A stretch of DNA of 64,000 nucleotides from Roseovarius pelagicus (GTDB lineage: Bacteria > Pseudomonadota > Alphaproteobacteria > Rhodobacterales > Rhodobacteraceae), in NCBI RefSeq assembly GCF_025639885.1, contig NZ_CP106738.1, positions 2,790,001 through 2,854,000 on the forward strand, in the 5' to 3' direction. Numbering within the stretch: the first letter of the stretch is position 1; each line of letters starts with the position of its first letter. Positions 37,301-45,480 of this stretch are shown piece by piece. Position numbers and translations under genes: made by a program. Under the pieces are notes generated by a model. That model worked only from the letters and a program-made list of their open reading frames with translations. It was not told where the DNA came from and searched no databases.

Positions 37301-37406
37301 TGATATTTCGATCTCTGCGCCGGGTGTTCATATCCTGCGGTTTGCCGACGCGTATTCCGACGCCCGATCGCCCGAAGGGTATGCATTCCGCGTCGGTCTG
37401 CGCTGA
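34332..37406 (+). CDS. Large secreted protein with five PPC-like repeats
   Basis: A 1024-residue exported protein: signal peptide (about 1-23, cut after ALAQ), two Ig-like N-terminal domains (about 25-130 and 150-255), a domain with FTWEMYNVKDQMNVTVGG (about 270-355, with paired Cys), a Gly/Ala/Pro linker (about 360-420), and then five tandem repeats to the end. The repeats resemble bacterial pre-peptidase C-terminal (PPC) domains: each begins near EPND and ends near EVRDAYNDARS..PY. No protease or other catalytic domain and no surface anchor is seen. It is translationally coupled to the gene before it. A binding or adhesion role is likely, but no more can be said. Confidence 0.82.
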   Translation: MSAQMIRLCAALLLTAVASLALAQQGTEPVALQLKRTDTPGSTGIQYRITLTNDASVDTPVFAPVIDAPSHWLKNIKIAPRETTIPAGRAQNFTVTYDVVPDAPPDQGETLMVYFPMGDALPLHQLEIAVGFGGTVPALPELLEPKIDMVEFRETFEAGSTGNGIVFSVHNSTAYPVEELSLRPHMPSQYMLLDRIEPLGLTLDPGETADITAYFSVREDVAEDVEDSVEFHFDTADGPDLTLGAYRLIALIEAAEEAETVAECNSAVEAGGDAGGGVTVDLGGFTGRAGFTWEMYNVKDQMNVTVGGVSQTTGCVSHSGTIVLDVPPGAGTAKVEVVPNCEGTTGTQWTFTFECPLASDVTADGSGNALDQGAQAGATGAAIGASQGTQAAGPGAATTGLGAPVQPAPPMLPPIQHSGATVAESDNNDDIASAMPIGLGDAATGAIDPRRDADFYRVNIPKQGELTIAFPRVPTGVNITFRVLRPDGGVISGWHTAPAAGVAFDHKVDISAAGTVMIEVRDAYNDADSPTSYVMQTSFVPTQDHGEPNDDLAQATPLAWNVETRANILPKGDADHYVVTAPRQGRMTVLFTESGPETAMTFRVLEASGAVLRTWQTAASSGAIHQAWVDLPKPGRYVIEVRDSYNDARSATPYVIVAALDQTPDNGEPNDTMSEATPITIGQVLDASILPKSDGDMYQIDLPHQGELSVDLPRSAPETNLTFRVLDAVGGVVRNWQTAPATGAPYRGWADIATPGRYIIEMRDAYNDAASPVPYRFETAFRPTQDWAEPNGTASTATPVQLDQSYAAHILPKADGDMYRVTVDHPGVLGIDVTASGTETNMTVRVMRADETVVRNWSTAPSTGAPFDTSADLPAAGAYLVEFRDAYNDARSADPYQFALHHTASVDVLEPNDVSGQATAIGIGQSIVAAIFPKGDHDLYSVTASRAGDLVVTLTDSPDALNMVVQVERPDGTVVQGWRGATIAGDLFEVDISISAPGVHILRFADAYSDARSPEGYAFRVGLR
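35592..37403 (+). repeat. Five tandem PPC-like coding repeats, period 363 bases
   Basis: The signature (E/F)(V/M/F)RDAYNDA recurs at 35886, 36250, 36613 and 36976, with a variant (FADAYSDA) near 37337. Spacings are 364, 363, 363 and 361 bases, so the unit is about 121 residues. Copies 2 to 4 are closest to each other, suggesting expansion inside the gene. Confidence 0.85.
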
Positions 37407-37543
37407 TGAGTTGGACCGCCGGGACGTTTTCGCGATCGCGCGACTAGCGAAGGCAGGGATTTCCTTGTTAGGCTGCCGGAACGACCCACGCCCGAAGGCA
37501 CCATTTTCATCGTGGTGATGAACGTCGATCTGGAGGAAATCGT

Positions 37544-38613
37544 TTGAACAGTAAACTGCCGCTCATTTTTGATGGGCATAACGATGTTTTGCTAAAGCTG
37601 TCATTGGCGGGCGGGAATGCTGCGATCAAGAGTTTCCTTGATGGACGGAACGGCCACATTGATCAGGCTCGCGCCCGCAAGGGGGGGTTGGTGGCGGCTT
37701 TTTCGCAATCTTTGTCCGCTCACCCTTTGATCTGGATGAAAAGATCTCTGAGATGAGCAAGCCGCAATACGATCTGCCGTTGCCGGAACCGATCCCTGCC
37801 AGTGAGGCATTGCCCACGGTGATGGAGCAGGCCGCTTTGCTGTTCCGGTTGGAGGAGGCCGGTGCGGTGCGCATCTGTCGCAGCACTGCGGATATTCGCA
37901 AATCCTTTGCCGAGGGGCGCATCGCGGCGATCATGCATATCGAGGGCGCTGAGGCGATTGATCCAGATTTTTATGCGCTGGACGTTCTTTACCGTGCGGG
38001 CTTGCGGTCGATCGGGCCAGTCTGGAGCCGCCCGACAATCTGGGGGGAGGGTGTGCCGTTCCGGTACCCTTCGACCGGGGATATCGGCGGAGGGCTGACC
38101 GAGCATGGCATAGCGCTGGTCAAGATCTGCAACGCGCGTGGAATCATGGTGGATCTCAGCCATCTCAACGAGGCCGGATTCTGGGATGTGGCCAAGCATA
38201 GTGACGCGCCATTGGTTGCAACCCATTCAAATGTGCACGCAATCAGCCCGCACGCCCGGAACCTGACCGACAAACAGCTTGCAGCCATAGCGGAAAGTGA
38301 TGGTATGGTCGGATTGAATTTTGCTGCGGCCTTTCTCCGGGAGGACGGCCAGATGAAGGACGATATCCCGCTTGAAACAATGTTGCGTCATCTGGACCAT
38401 CTGATGGCAAAGCTGGGAGAGGACCGGGTCGGTCTAGGGTCGGATTTCGATGGTGCAATGGTGCCAAAAGCAATCAGCGACGCAGGGGGGCTGACAAATC
38501 TGCGCGATGCAATGCGTGCGCATGGATACGGCGAAGATCTGATGGAGAAGCTGTGTCATAAGAACTGGCTGCGTGTTTTGGACAAGACCTGGGGTACAGG
38601 CGAGAAGGCATGA
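37544..38613 (+). pseudogene. Membrane dipeptidase (peptidase M19) gene with a frameshift at a G7 tract
   Basis: Two frames together encode an M19 renal-dipeptidase-like protein of about 356 residues. The first (37544 onward, TTG start with GGAGGAA upstream) has the metal motif FDGHNDVLLKL. The second carries IMHIEGAEAI, MVDLSHLNEAGFW, VATHSNVHA and LGSDFDGA, so all zinc ligands and the catalytic Asp are present. The frame breaks at GGGGGGG (37681-37687): eight Gs would join the frames to give GGFFAIFVRSPFDLDEKISE. Sequencing error, true mutation, or -1 slippage are all possible. The enzyme cleaves dipeptides and precedes a dipeptide-type ABC operon, a fitting context. Confidence 0.8.
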
Positions 38614-38645
38614 AAGCCCAAAGAACAACAACAGAGAGGACGATA

Positions 38646-40244
38646 ATGATGAAACGAATTACCAATATTCTGGCCAGTGTGGTGCTGGGGCTGAGCGTCG
38701 GTGTGACCGGCCTACCTGCTGTGGCGGAAACGCCGCCGAACATGCTGGTCGTTGCCAACCGGATCGATGACATTACCACACTGGACCCTGCCGAAAGCTT
38801 TGAGTTCGCGGGTGCAGACGTCAGTCGCAACGTTTATGGCAAGCTGGTCAACTTTGACCCGATGGATCTGGCGGCGGGCTATGGTCCCGATCTGGCAGAG
38901 AGCTGGACCGTGTCCGAAGATGGCAAGACCATCACATTCACCATGCGCGAAGGCGTCAATTTTCATTCGGGCAATCCGGTGACGGCTCAGGATGCTGAAT
39001 TCTCGCTGCGCCGTGCGGTGATCCTGAACAAGACTCCCAGCTTCATCCTGACGCAGTTCGGCTTTACTGCCGAAAATGTGGGCGAAACCATCGTGGCGGA
39101 TGGCAACACGTTGTCGATCACGACGGACAAGCGTTATGCGACATCCTTTGTTCTGAACTGCCTGACTGCCACGATCGGCGGCATTGTCGACATGAAGACG
39201 GTCATGGCCAATGAGACCGATGGTGACATGGGCAACGCATGGCTGAAAACCAATACCGCAGGGTCCGGTGCCTACAAGGTAGACAGCTGGAAGCCCAACG
39301 AGAGCGTCACCCTGTCCGCCAATCCCGATTTCTATCTGGGGGCCCCGTCGCTGGAGCGTGTCATCGTGCGCCACGTACAGGAAAGTGCCAGCCAGCGGCT
39401 GCTGCTGGAACGCGGCGACATTGACCTGGCCCGCAACCTGAACCCGGATGACGTCAAGGGTATGGACGGCGCCGAGGGTATTGATATTCACACCGAACTG
39501 CGCGGGCGACTGATGTACATCTCGCTGAATGGCAAGCACCCGGTCCTGTCCAAGCCTGAAGTGAAGACCGCGATCAAGTACCTGATCGACTACGAAGGAA
39601 TGCAGAACAGCTTCCTCGATGGTCAGTACACCATTCACCAGAACTTCCTTCCGGCCACCTATCTGGGAGCTATCGACGATGCGCCCTATGCGCTGAATGT
39701 TGAAAAGGCCAAAGAGCTGCTGGCATCCGCTGGTGTGGAAGGTCTGGAAATCACCGCCGGTGTCCGCGAAGCGCAGGAACGGGTCGAGATCGGTCAATCG
39801 CTGCAAAACACCTTTGCCCAAGCGGGGATCAAGCTGAACCTTGTGGTGGGAACCGGCAAACAAACTCTCTCCAAGTATCGTGCGCGTGAACTGGACATGT
39901 ATATCGGTGCTTGGGGTCCGGACTATCCTGATCCGCACACCAATGCCGGTACGTTCGCCTATAACCCCGACAATTCGGACGAGGCGGGCGCGACTGGCCT
40001 GCTGGCATGGCGCAATGCATGGGACACTGGCGGGCTGACCGAAAAGGTCGATGCAGCCGTAGTCGAAGGGGATCGTGACAAGCGTCGCGCGATGTATGAA
40101 GAGATTCAGCGCGAGTTTCTGAAAACGGCACCTTTTGCGGTCATGTTCCAGAAAATTGAACAGAACGGCAAGAATGCAGCAGTCCAGAACCTGAACCTGG
40201 GCGGCGCAATCACAGCGATTTCTTACTGGCCTGTGACCAAATAA
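38646..40244 (+). CDS. Dipeptide/oligopeptide-type ABC transporter binding protein (SBP family 5)
   Basis: A 532-residue periplasmic binding protein with a signal peptide (about 1-28, cut after AVAE). It has the family 5 pattern VYGKLVNFDPMDLAAGYGPD, LAESWTVSEDGKTITFTMRE and NFHSGNPVTAQDAEFSLRRA. The ATG at 38646 has GAGAGGA upstream and is preferred to the ATG at 38610, which overlaps the dipeptidase gene. It delivers peptides or related compounds to the permeases encoded next. An intrinsic terminator follows the stop codon. Confidence 0.9.
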   Translation: MMKRITNILASVVLGLSVGVTGLPAVAETPPNMLVVANRIDDITTLDPAESFEFAGADVSRNVYGKLVNFDPMDLAAGYGPDLAESWTVSEDGKTITFTMREGVNFHSGNPVTAQDAEFSLRRAVILNKTPSFILTQFGFTAENVGETIVADGNTLSITTDKRYATSFVLNCLTATIGGIVDMKTVMANETDGDMGNAWLKTNTAGSGAYKVDSWKPNESVTLSANPDFYLGAPSLERVIVRHVQESASQRLLLERGDIDLARNLNPDDVKGMDGAEGIDIHTELRGRLMYISLNGKHPVLSKPEVKTAIKYLIDYEGMQNSFLDGQYTIHQNFLPATYLGAIDDAPYALNVEKAKELLASAGVEGLEITAGVREAQERVEIGQSLQNTFAQAGIKLNLVVGTGKQTLSKYRARELDMYIGAWGPDYPDPHTNAGTFAYNPDNSDEAGATGLLAWRNAWDTGGLTEKVDAAVVEGDRDKRRAMYEEIQREFLKTAPFAVMFQKIEQNGKNAAVQNLNLGGAITAISYWPVTK

Positions 40245-40266
40245 ATGGCGCTGGTCGAATCCAGTG

Positions 40267-40296
40267 AAAAGGGCCGACGACGTTCGGCCCTTTTTT
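40267..40296 (+). terminator. Intrinsic terminator after the family 5 binding-protein gene
   Basis: AAAAGGGCCGA and TCGGCCCTTTT pair over 11 bp around a six-base loop, followed by a run ending in six Ts. It starts 22 bases after the binding-protein stop. It lies inside the longest frame of the next permease, whose real start is probably just beyond it. It would let most transcripts end after the binding-protein gene. Confidence 0.85.
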
Positions 40297-40304
40297 CCCG
40301 TTAT

Positions 40305-41306
40305 GTGGTGCCCACTGCAAAGACTTTGATCTCGATTGCTGTGACGATGCTGGGCCTGTTGCTGGTGACCTTTGTCATTGGCCGGGTGATGCCGATCGAT
40401 CCGGTTTTGTCTATTGTCGGAGAAAGCGCCACCAAGGCGACCTATGATGCCGCGCGCGAGACGATGGGGTTGGACAAACCTGTGATCGTGCAGTTTTTCT
40501 ATTACCTTCGGGATGTTTTGCACGGTGATTTCGGTGTTTCCCTGCTCAATTCGCGCCCCGTTGCCGAAGATATCAAACGGGTATTTCCCGCGACGTTGGA
40601 ACTGGCCACGCTTGGCACCCTCATGGGGGTGTTCCTCGGGGTGCCGCTGGGAATTTATGCTGCTGTAAAGCGTGGTACATGGATCGACCAACTGGCGCGC
40701 GTGGTGGCCCTGATTGGGTATTCGATGCCGATTTTCTGGCTGGGCCTGATGGGGCTGCTGGTCTTTTACGGCATTCTCGGCTGGGTCGGTGGGCCGGGCC
40801 GTGTCGGCATATTCTATGTTGATGTCGTGCCTTCGGTTACCGGCATGATCCTGATCGATTCCATCCTTGATGGGAACTGGACCGTGTTCAAGAATGCGTT
40901 CAGCCATATCATTCTGCCGGCGTCGTTGCTGGGCTACTATTCGTTGGCCTATGTCAGCCGCATGACCCGATCGTTCATGCTGGAGCAATTGACAGCCGAG
41001 TACATCACCACAGCGCGGGTCAAGGGGCTGCCGGAACGCACGGTGATCTGGCGTCACGCCTTTCGCAACATTCGCGTGCAATTGATCACTGTCATCGCGC
41101 TGAGCTACGCCACGTTGCTGGAGGGGTCGGTTCTGACCGAAATCATCTTTTCGTGGCCGGGAATTGGATCCTACATCACCACCGCTCTGCTCTCGGCGGA
41201 TATGAACGCCGTGATGGGTGGAACCGTGGTGGTCGGGCTGGTGTTCGTGCTGCTCAACATTTTTTCTGACCTGCTCTACAAGGTCTTTGATCCGAGGGCG
41301 CGATAA
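40305..41306 (+). CDS. Peptide ABC transporter permease (DppB type)
   Basis: A 333-residue permease when started at the GTG at 40305. The frame is open to the ATG at 40245, directly after the binding-protein stop, but those 20 codons span the terminator stem and are unlike the family. From 40305 the protein begins with the first membrane helix (LISIAVTMLGLLLVTFVIGR), then MPIDPVLSIVGESAT, as in DppB. The EAA loop is YITTARVKGLPERTVIWRHA. Neither start has a good ribosome site. The end overlaps the next permease gene. Confidence 0.87.
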   Translation: MVPTAKTLISIAVTMLGLLLVTFVIGRVMPIDPVLSIVGESATKATYDAARETMGLDKPVIVQFFYYLRDVLHGDFGVSLLNSRPVAEDIKRVFPATLELATLGTLMGVFLGVPLGIYAAVKRGTWIDQLARVVALIGYSMPIFWLGLMGLLVFYGILGWVGGPGRVGIFYVDVVPSVTGMILIDSILDGNWTVFKNAFSHIILPASLLGYYSLAYVSRMTRSFMLEQLTAEYITTARVKGLPERTVIWRHAFRNIRVQLITVIALSYATLLEGSVLTEIIFSWPGIGSYITTALLSADMNAVMGGTVVVGLVFVLLNIFSDLLYKVFDPRAR

Positions 41307-42229
41307 TGGCCGGACCGATGGCAGGGCAAAGCTGGCGCGACTGGCTGACGACCGATACGCCGACATCGCGCAATCATGCGCGCGCGGCGTCGTTTTATCA
41401 TGGCTGGCTCACGTTGCGTGCCAATCATATGGCGATGATCGGCTTGGGAATTTTGGTGTTTCTCGTGCTTGTTGCGGCCTTTGCCCCGTTTCTTGCGCCG
41501 CGCGATCCGTTTGTGCAGGATTTGAGCGGGCGGTTGCGACCACCAGGCACTGACGGTCATGTGCTGGGCACGGACAGTCTGGGGCGCGATATTCTCAGCA
41601 GGTTGATCTATGGATCGCGCATCACGCTCTATATCGTTACGCTGGTCGCGTTGATCGCGCCGGTTGCCGGGCTGTTGGTTGGCACAATCGCCGGATATAC
41701 AGGTGGGTGGGTAGACGCCATTTTGATGCGTATTACCGATATTTTCCTAGCGTTTCCCCGACTAGTGTTGGCACTGGCGTTTGTCGCGGCGCTGGGGGCC
41801 GGGATCGAGAACGCCGTGCTGGCGATCTCGCTGACCGCTTGGCCGCCGTATGCGCGGATCGCCCGGGCGGAAACCCTGACGATCCGAAGCTCTGATTTCA
41901 TCTCGGCGATCAAGTTGCAGGGCGCAGGGCCGATCAGGATTATCACCAAGCACATCTGGCCGCTGTGTATTTCTTCACTGATCGTTCGGGTCACGCTCGA
42001 TATGGCCGGAGTGATTTTGGCGGCTGCCGGGCTCGGCTTTCTGGGTCTTGGCGCGCAGCCGCCCAGCCCGGAATGGGGGGCGATGATTTCTGAGGGGCGC
42101 AAATTCATTCTGGATCATTGGTGGGTGGCCACCATGCCGGGACTGGCGATTTTCACCGTATCGCTTGCGTTCAATCTGTTAGGTGACGGGCTGCGCGATG
42201 TGTTGGACCCCAAGGAGGGTGCGGGATGA
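41306..42229 (+). CDS. Peptide ABC transporter permease (DppC type)
   Basis: A 307-residue permease of the DppC/OppC type. The N-terminal cytosolic part is followed by six membrane segments, with HVLGTDSLGRDILSRLIYGS, the family hallmark, near residue 85 and the EAA loop FISAIKLQGAGPIRIITKHI. It pairs with the product of the gene at 40305. Start and stop overlap the neighbouring genes. Confidence 0.92.
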   Translation: MAGPMAGQSWRDWLTTDTPTSRNHARAASFYHGWLTLRANHMAMIGLGILVFLVLVAAFAPFLAPRDPFVQDLSGRLRPPGTDGHVLGTDSLGRDILSRLIYGSRITLYIVTLVALIAPVAGLLVGTIAGYTGGWVDAILMRITDIFLAFPRLVLALAFVAALGAGIENAVLAISLTAWPPYARIARAETLTIRSSDFISAIKLQGAGPIRIITKHIWPLCISSLIVRVTLDMAGVILAAAGLGFLGLGAQPPSPEWGAMISEGRKFILDHWWVATMPGLAIFTVSLAFNLLGDGLRDVLDPKEGAG

Positions 42230-43083
42230 ACAATCTGCTGGATATCGAGAACCTGCGCGTCACCTTTCCCACTCGTCAGGGCGAGTTCGAGGCCGTGCGC
42301 GGTGTGTCGTTCACTTTGGGTCGGGAACGGCTGGGCATCGTCGGTGAAAGCGGGTCGGGCAAGTCGATGACGGGGCGCGCGATCCTGCGCCTGATCCGAC
42401 CGCCGGGCCGGATCGAGGCCGACCGGATGGAGCTGAATGGCCGCGACATGATGGGCATGAGCGAAAAGGAAATGCAACAGGTGCGGGGTCAGAAGATTTC
42501 GATGGTGATGCAGGATCCCAAGTTTTCGCTGAACCCCGTGATGCGCATTGGCGAACAGATCATCGAGATTTACCGTTTCCATACCAAGGCGCCACACAAG
42601 GCGGCGTGGAACAAGGCGATCGAGATGCTCGAAGCAGTGTCGATCCGCGACCCCGAGCGGGTGATGCGGGCCTACCCGCACGAGATGTCGGGCGGGATGG
42701 GGCAACGCATAATGATCGCTATGATGCTGGTGACGGAACCGGAGATCCTGATCGCGGACGAGCCGACATCGGCGCTGGATGTGTCCGTGCAAACCTCGGT
42801 TCTGACGATCATAGACCGGCTGGTAACGGACCGAGGCATGGGATTGATCTTCATTAGTCACGATCTGAATCTGGTTGCGTCGTTCTGCGACCGGGTGCTG
42901 ATCATGTATGCCGGGCGCATCGTCGAAACCTGCGCCGCAGATCAGTTGCACGAGGCCAAACACCCCTATACGCGCGGGCTGCTGAATTCACTGCCCCGAC
43001 TGGAAGCACCACAAAAGCGGCTTGAGGCATTGAACCGCGACCCGGCCTGGGCCGAGGCGCCAAGTGTGAGTGGTCGCCAATGA
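42226..43083 (+). CDS. Peptide ABC transporter ATP-binding protein (DppD type)
   Basis: A 285-residue ATPase: Walker A GESGSGKS, signature MSGGMGQRIMIAMML, Walker [13 protein letters not shown], switch His FISHDLNL, and the peptide-transporter C-terminal extension (HPYTRGLLNSLP). It binds to one of the two permeases and is translated in overlap with both neighbours. The signature has Gly-Met in place of the more usual Met-Arg, a mild variation. Confidence 0.92.
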   Translation: MNNLLDIENLRVTFPTRQGEFEAVRGVSFTLGRERLGIVGESGSGKSMTGRAILRLIRPPGRIEADRMELNGRDMMGMSEKEMQQVRGQKISMVMQDPKFSLNPVMRIGEQIIEIYRFHTKAPHKAAWNKAIEMLEAVSIRDPERVMRAYPHEMSGGMGQRIMIAMMLVTEPEILIADEPTSALDVSVQTSVLTIIDRLVTDRGMGLIFISHDLNLVASFCDRVLIMYAGRIVETCAADQLHEAKHPYTRGLLNSLPRLEAPQKRLEALNRDPAWAEAPSVSGRQ

Positions 43084-43850
43084 GCACTTTGGAATTGGAC
43101 AAGCTGAACGTCTGGTTCGGCGACAGATACGACCGTGTCGATGCTGTGCGCGGGGCCACGTTTACGGTTCCTTCGGGGGCAAGTTTCGGGCTGGTCGGCG
43201 AAAGCGGGTCGGGCAAATCTACCATTCTGCGTGCTTTGGTCGGGTTGGTCCCGACTTGGTCAGGTACGATGAAGGTGGATGGTGCCCAACTGGGGAAATC
43301 GCGCCCGCGCTCTTTTTTCCGAGATGTGCAGATGGTATTTCAAGATCCTTATGCGTCGCTTCATCCACGCCATTCGGTCGATCAGGTGTTGGGCGAAACG
43401 CTGAAGCTGCATGGTTTCAAGGACATAGACAAGCGCATTCAAAAGCTTTTGGCCGATGTTGGTTTGGGCCCGAAGTTTCGCTTTCGTTATCCACATCAGT
43501 TATCAGGCGGGCAGCGTCAGCGTGTGGCGGTGGCACGCGCCCTTGCACCAGAGCCGTCGGTGTTGTTGCTGGATGAACCGACATCGGCACTGGATGTGTC
43601 GGTGCAGGCCGAGGTGCTGAACCTGCTGACCGATCTTCGCGACACGCGTGGGCTGACCTATCTGATGGTGTCGCATGATCTGTCGGTGGTCGCGCATATG
43701 TGTGAACATATTGCGGTTATGCAAAACGGCGAAATTGTTGAGCTTTTGGGTGTTGAGGCCATGCGCGCAATGGCACCAGAACATCCCTACACTCAGCATT
43801 TGCTGGATAATTCTCTGGGTTACAAGCCCACTACGGATCCGACTGAGTAA
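43080..43850 (+). CDS. Peptide ABC transporter ATP-binding protein (DppF type)
   Basis: A 256-residue ATPase: Walker A GESGSGKST, signature LSGGQRQRVAVARAL, Walker [13 protein letters not shown] and switch His VSHDLSVVA, with HPYTQHLLDNSLG at the end. It completes the importer begun at 38646. It is somewhat shorter than E. coli DppF because the C-terminal oligopeptide domain is reduced. Confidence 0.92.
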   Translation: MSTLELDKLNVWFGDRYDRVDAVRGATFTVPSGASFGLVGESGSGKSTILRALVGLVPTWSGTMKVDGAQLGKSRPRSFFRDVQMVFQDPYASLHPRHSVDQVLGETLKLHGFKDIDKRIQKLLADVGLGPKFRFRYPHQLSGGQRQRVAVARALAPEPSVLLLDEPTSALDVSVQAEVLNLLTDLRDTRGLTYLMVSHDLSVVAHMCEHIAVMQNGEIVELLGVEAMRAMAPEHPYTQHLLDNSLGYKPTTDPTE

Positions 43851-44024
43851 AGCAGGCTGATTTGTCCTGTCGCGTCGCAGAGGAATTTTCTAAACTGGAC
43901 ATTACCTAACAACTTCACAAAGATAGATATAGCGCGCGGATACAATGTCTGGCGTATGAGCGCCTGTTAAGCGCCCGGCATCTGGGCATTAACAAGCGCA
44001 AGGTTTTTATATCGGGGGAAGAAA

Positions 44025-45002
44025 ATGAAACTTTCACGTCGTATCTTTTTGAGTGGAGTCGCTGCGGCGCCGCTGCTTCATATGGGCACTCTGCCCGGCT
44101 TTGCCGCAGACCGTGTCTTCTTTGGTATCGCCACTGGTGGCACCGGGGGAACCTATTATCCTTTGGGTGGTATGCTGGCGCAGCTGATTTCGAACACAGC
44201 CGAAATTCCCGATACCAAGCTCTCCGCGACAGCAGAGACCGGGAATGCGTCGGTTGCTAATGCCCAGCTTCTGGGACGTGGCGAGATTGAATCCGCTTTT
44301 GTCGCCGCTGATATTCTGGATGCCGCCTACAAGGGGATAAACCAGTTTGACGGGTCGGCAACCGAAAATGTCCGTGCAATCGGCGCGCTTTATCCCGAAA
44401 CGGTCCAGTTGGTCGTGCGTGCTGACTCTGGCATTGAAACCTTCGAAGACCTCAAGGGCAAGACGATCTCTTCCGGTTCTCCGGGATCGGGCCAGTGGCA
44501 GCTGTTGGGCGATCTGATGGTGGCGCATGGCATGACACGCGAAGACGTCTCTGAAGATTTCTCGTCCTTCTCGCAGTCGGTCGACAAGATCAAGGATGGC
44601 AACCTAGATGCGTCTCTGATTACCGCAGGCTCGCCCACGTCGTCGGTCACGGATCTGGCCAACGGCCACGACATCCGCATCGTGCCGCTGAACGGCCCCG
44701 CGATTGCCAAGTTGCAGGAAACGCAACCGTATTACGCGAATGCGATCCTTGCAGGGGGCACCTACAAGGGGCAAGACAATGACGTTGAAACGCTCGCTGT
44801 GCGGGCGATCTGGGCGACCCATGCGGACGTGTCGGACGACATCATTTATGCTGTGACCAAGGCTCTGTACGAAAACACAGAAACGCTGGGCAACGTGCAT
44901 CCGAAGGGCAAGGAAATCTCGCTCGACAAGGCACTGGAAAGCGTTTCTGTCCCGCTGCATCCGGGCGCCGAGAAATATTATACGGAAAAAGGCATCAAGT
45001 GA
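44025..45002 (+). CDS. TAXI-family TRAP transporter solute-binding protein (first)
   Basis: A 325-residue periplasmic binding protein of the TAXI group. The signal peptide starts MKLSRRIFLSGVAAAP, with a twin-Arg-like SRRIFL, so Tat export is possible. Characteristic parts are IATGGTGGTYYPLGGMLAQL and TAETGNASVANAQLLGRGEI. It feeds the fused TRAP permease at 45481. TAXI proteins often bind glutamate or other dicarboxylates, but the ligand is unknown here. Its TGA overlaps the next gene's ATG. Confidence 0.92.
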   Translation: MKLSRRIFLSGVAAAPLLHMGTLPGFAADRVFFGIATGGTGGTYYPLGGMLAQLISNTAEIPDTKLSATAETGNASVANAQLLGRGEIESAFVAADILDAAYKGINQFDGSATENVRAIGALYPETVQLVVRADSGIETFEDLKGKTISSGSPGSGQWQLLGDLMVAHGMTREDVSEDFSSFSQSVDKIKDGNLDASLITAGSPTSSVTDLANGHDIRIVPLNGPAIAKLQETQPYYANAILAGGTYKGQDNDVETLAVRAIWATHADVSDDIIYAVTKALYENTETLGNVHPKGKEISLDKALESVSVPLHPGAEKYYTEKGIK

Positions 45003-45478
45003 TGTCGCAATGCGGCACCGTTGGTGTCCTTGGGGTGGCCCTATGGGCCATCCTTTCTTTGTCTGGGGTTACATATGCGGCACCGTCTTTGTGCCTGAAC
45101 AGCCATCCATCAGACAAGCCATTGAATATATATCCTCTTGATACTATAGGATCCTTTTCATTGAGCTTCATTCATTCTGTCTCGCGAACACCGGTTTTGG
45201 ATACCTATCAGATCGACGCGGGGCAAATCGTCCAGACCTCGGAAATCTTTCAGGCGCATGGCGCTGGGCTGCCCTCACTGGGCAATGAGATGAACGCAAC
45301 GGGATGGCGACACGAGAACGGGCAATTCATCCTTGATCTCGACCGTCCCATCGGCGCCATGATCGTGCGCGTCCAGCCGGAATATAAAAATACCCTTCAT
45401 ATCGCAGACCAAACCATCGCGCTTGCATCTCTGGGGCATTCGGCTCTACGGATCGCGGCCTGTGACCCATCGGAGTAA
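45002..45478 (+). CDS. DUF1850 protein of a TAXI-TRAP system
   Basis: A 158-residue protein with an N-terminal hydrophobic segment (VLGVALWAILSLSGVTYAA), probably a signal peptide, then a domain with FSLSFIHSVSRTPVLDTYQI, the DUF1850 hallmark. DUF1850 genes are commonly found between TAXI binding protein and fused permease genes, as here. Its function is unknown; a periplasmic helper is likely. The ATG at 45002 overlaps the previous stop. Confidence 0.85.
   Translation: MSQCGTVGVLGVALWAILSLSGVTYAAPSLCLNSHPSDKPLNIYPLDTIGSFSLSFIHSVSRTPVLDTYQIDAGQIVQTSEIFQAHGAGLPSLGNEMNATGWRHENGQFILDLDRPIGAMIVRVQPEYKNTLHIADQTIALASLGHSALRIAACDPSE
45033..45053 (+). terminator. Hairpin just inside the DUF1850 gene, after the TAXI binding-protein stop
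   Basis: GGGTGGCCC-TAT-GGGCCATCC forms a 9-bp stem with one G-U pair and a three-base loop, followed by TTTCTTT. It starts 30 bases after the binding-protein stop codon, within codons 11-18 of the next gene. Confidence 0.55.
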
Positions 45479-45480
45479 AC

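Noticed and set aside
35592..37403. Repeat array considered as a non-coding or CRISPR-like element
   Set aside because: The repeats are 363 bases long, stay in frame and encode PPC-like domains; there are no short identical repeats with spacers.
38712..41366. An 884-codon open frame on the minus strand across the peptide-binding-protein and permease genes
   Set aside because: Both plus-strand genes have complete family patterns, a signal peptide and operon spacing; the antisense product has no recognisable domain and is rich in Arg/His/Gln, as expected of a GC-codon shadow.
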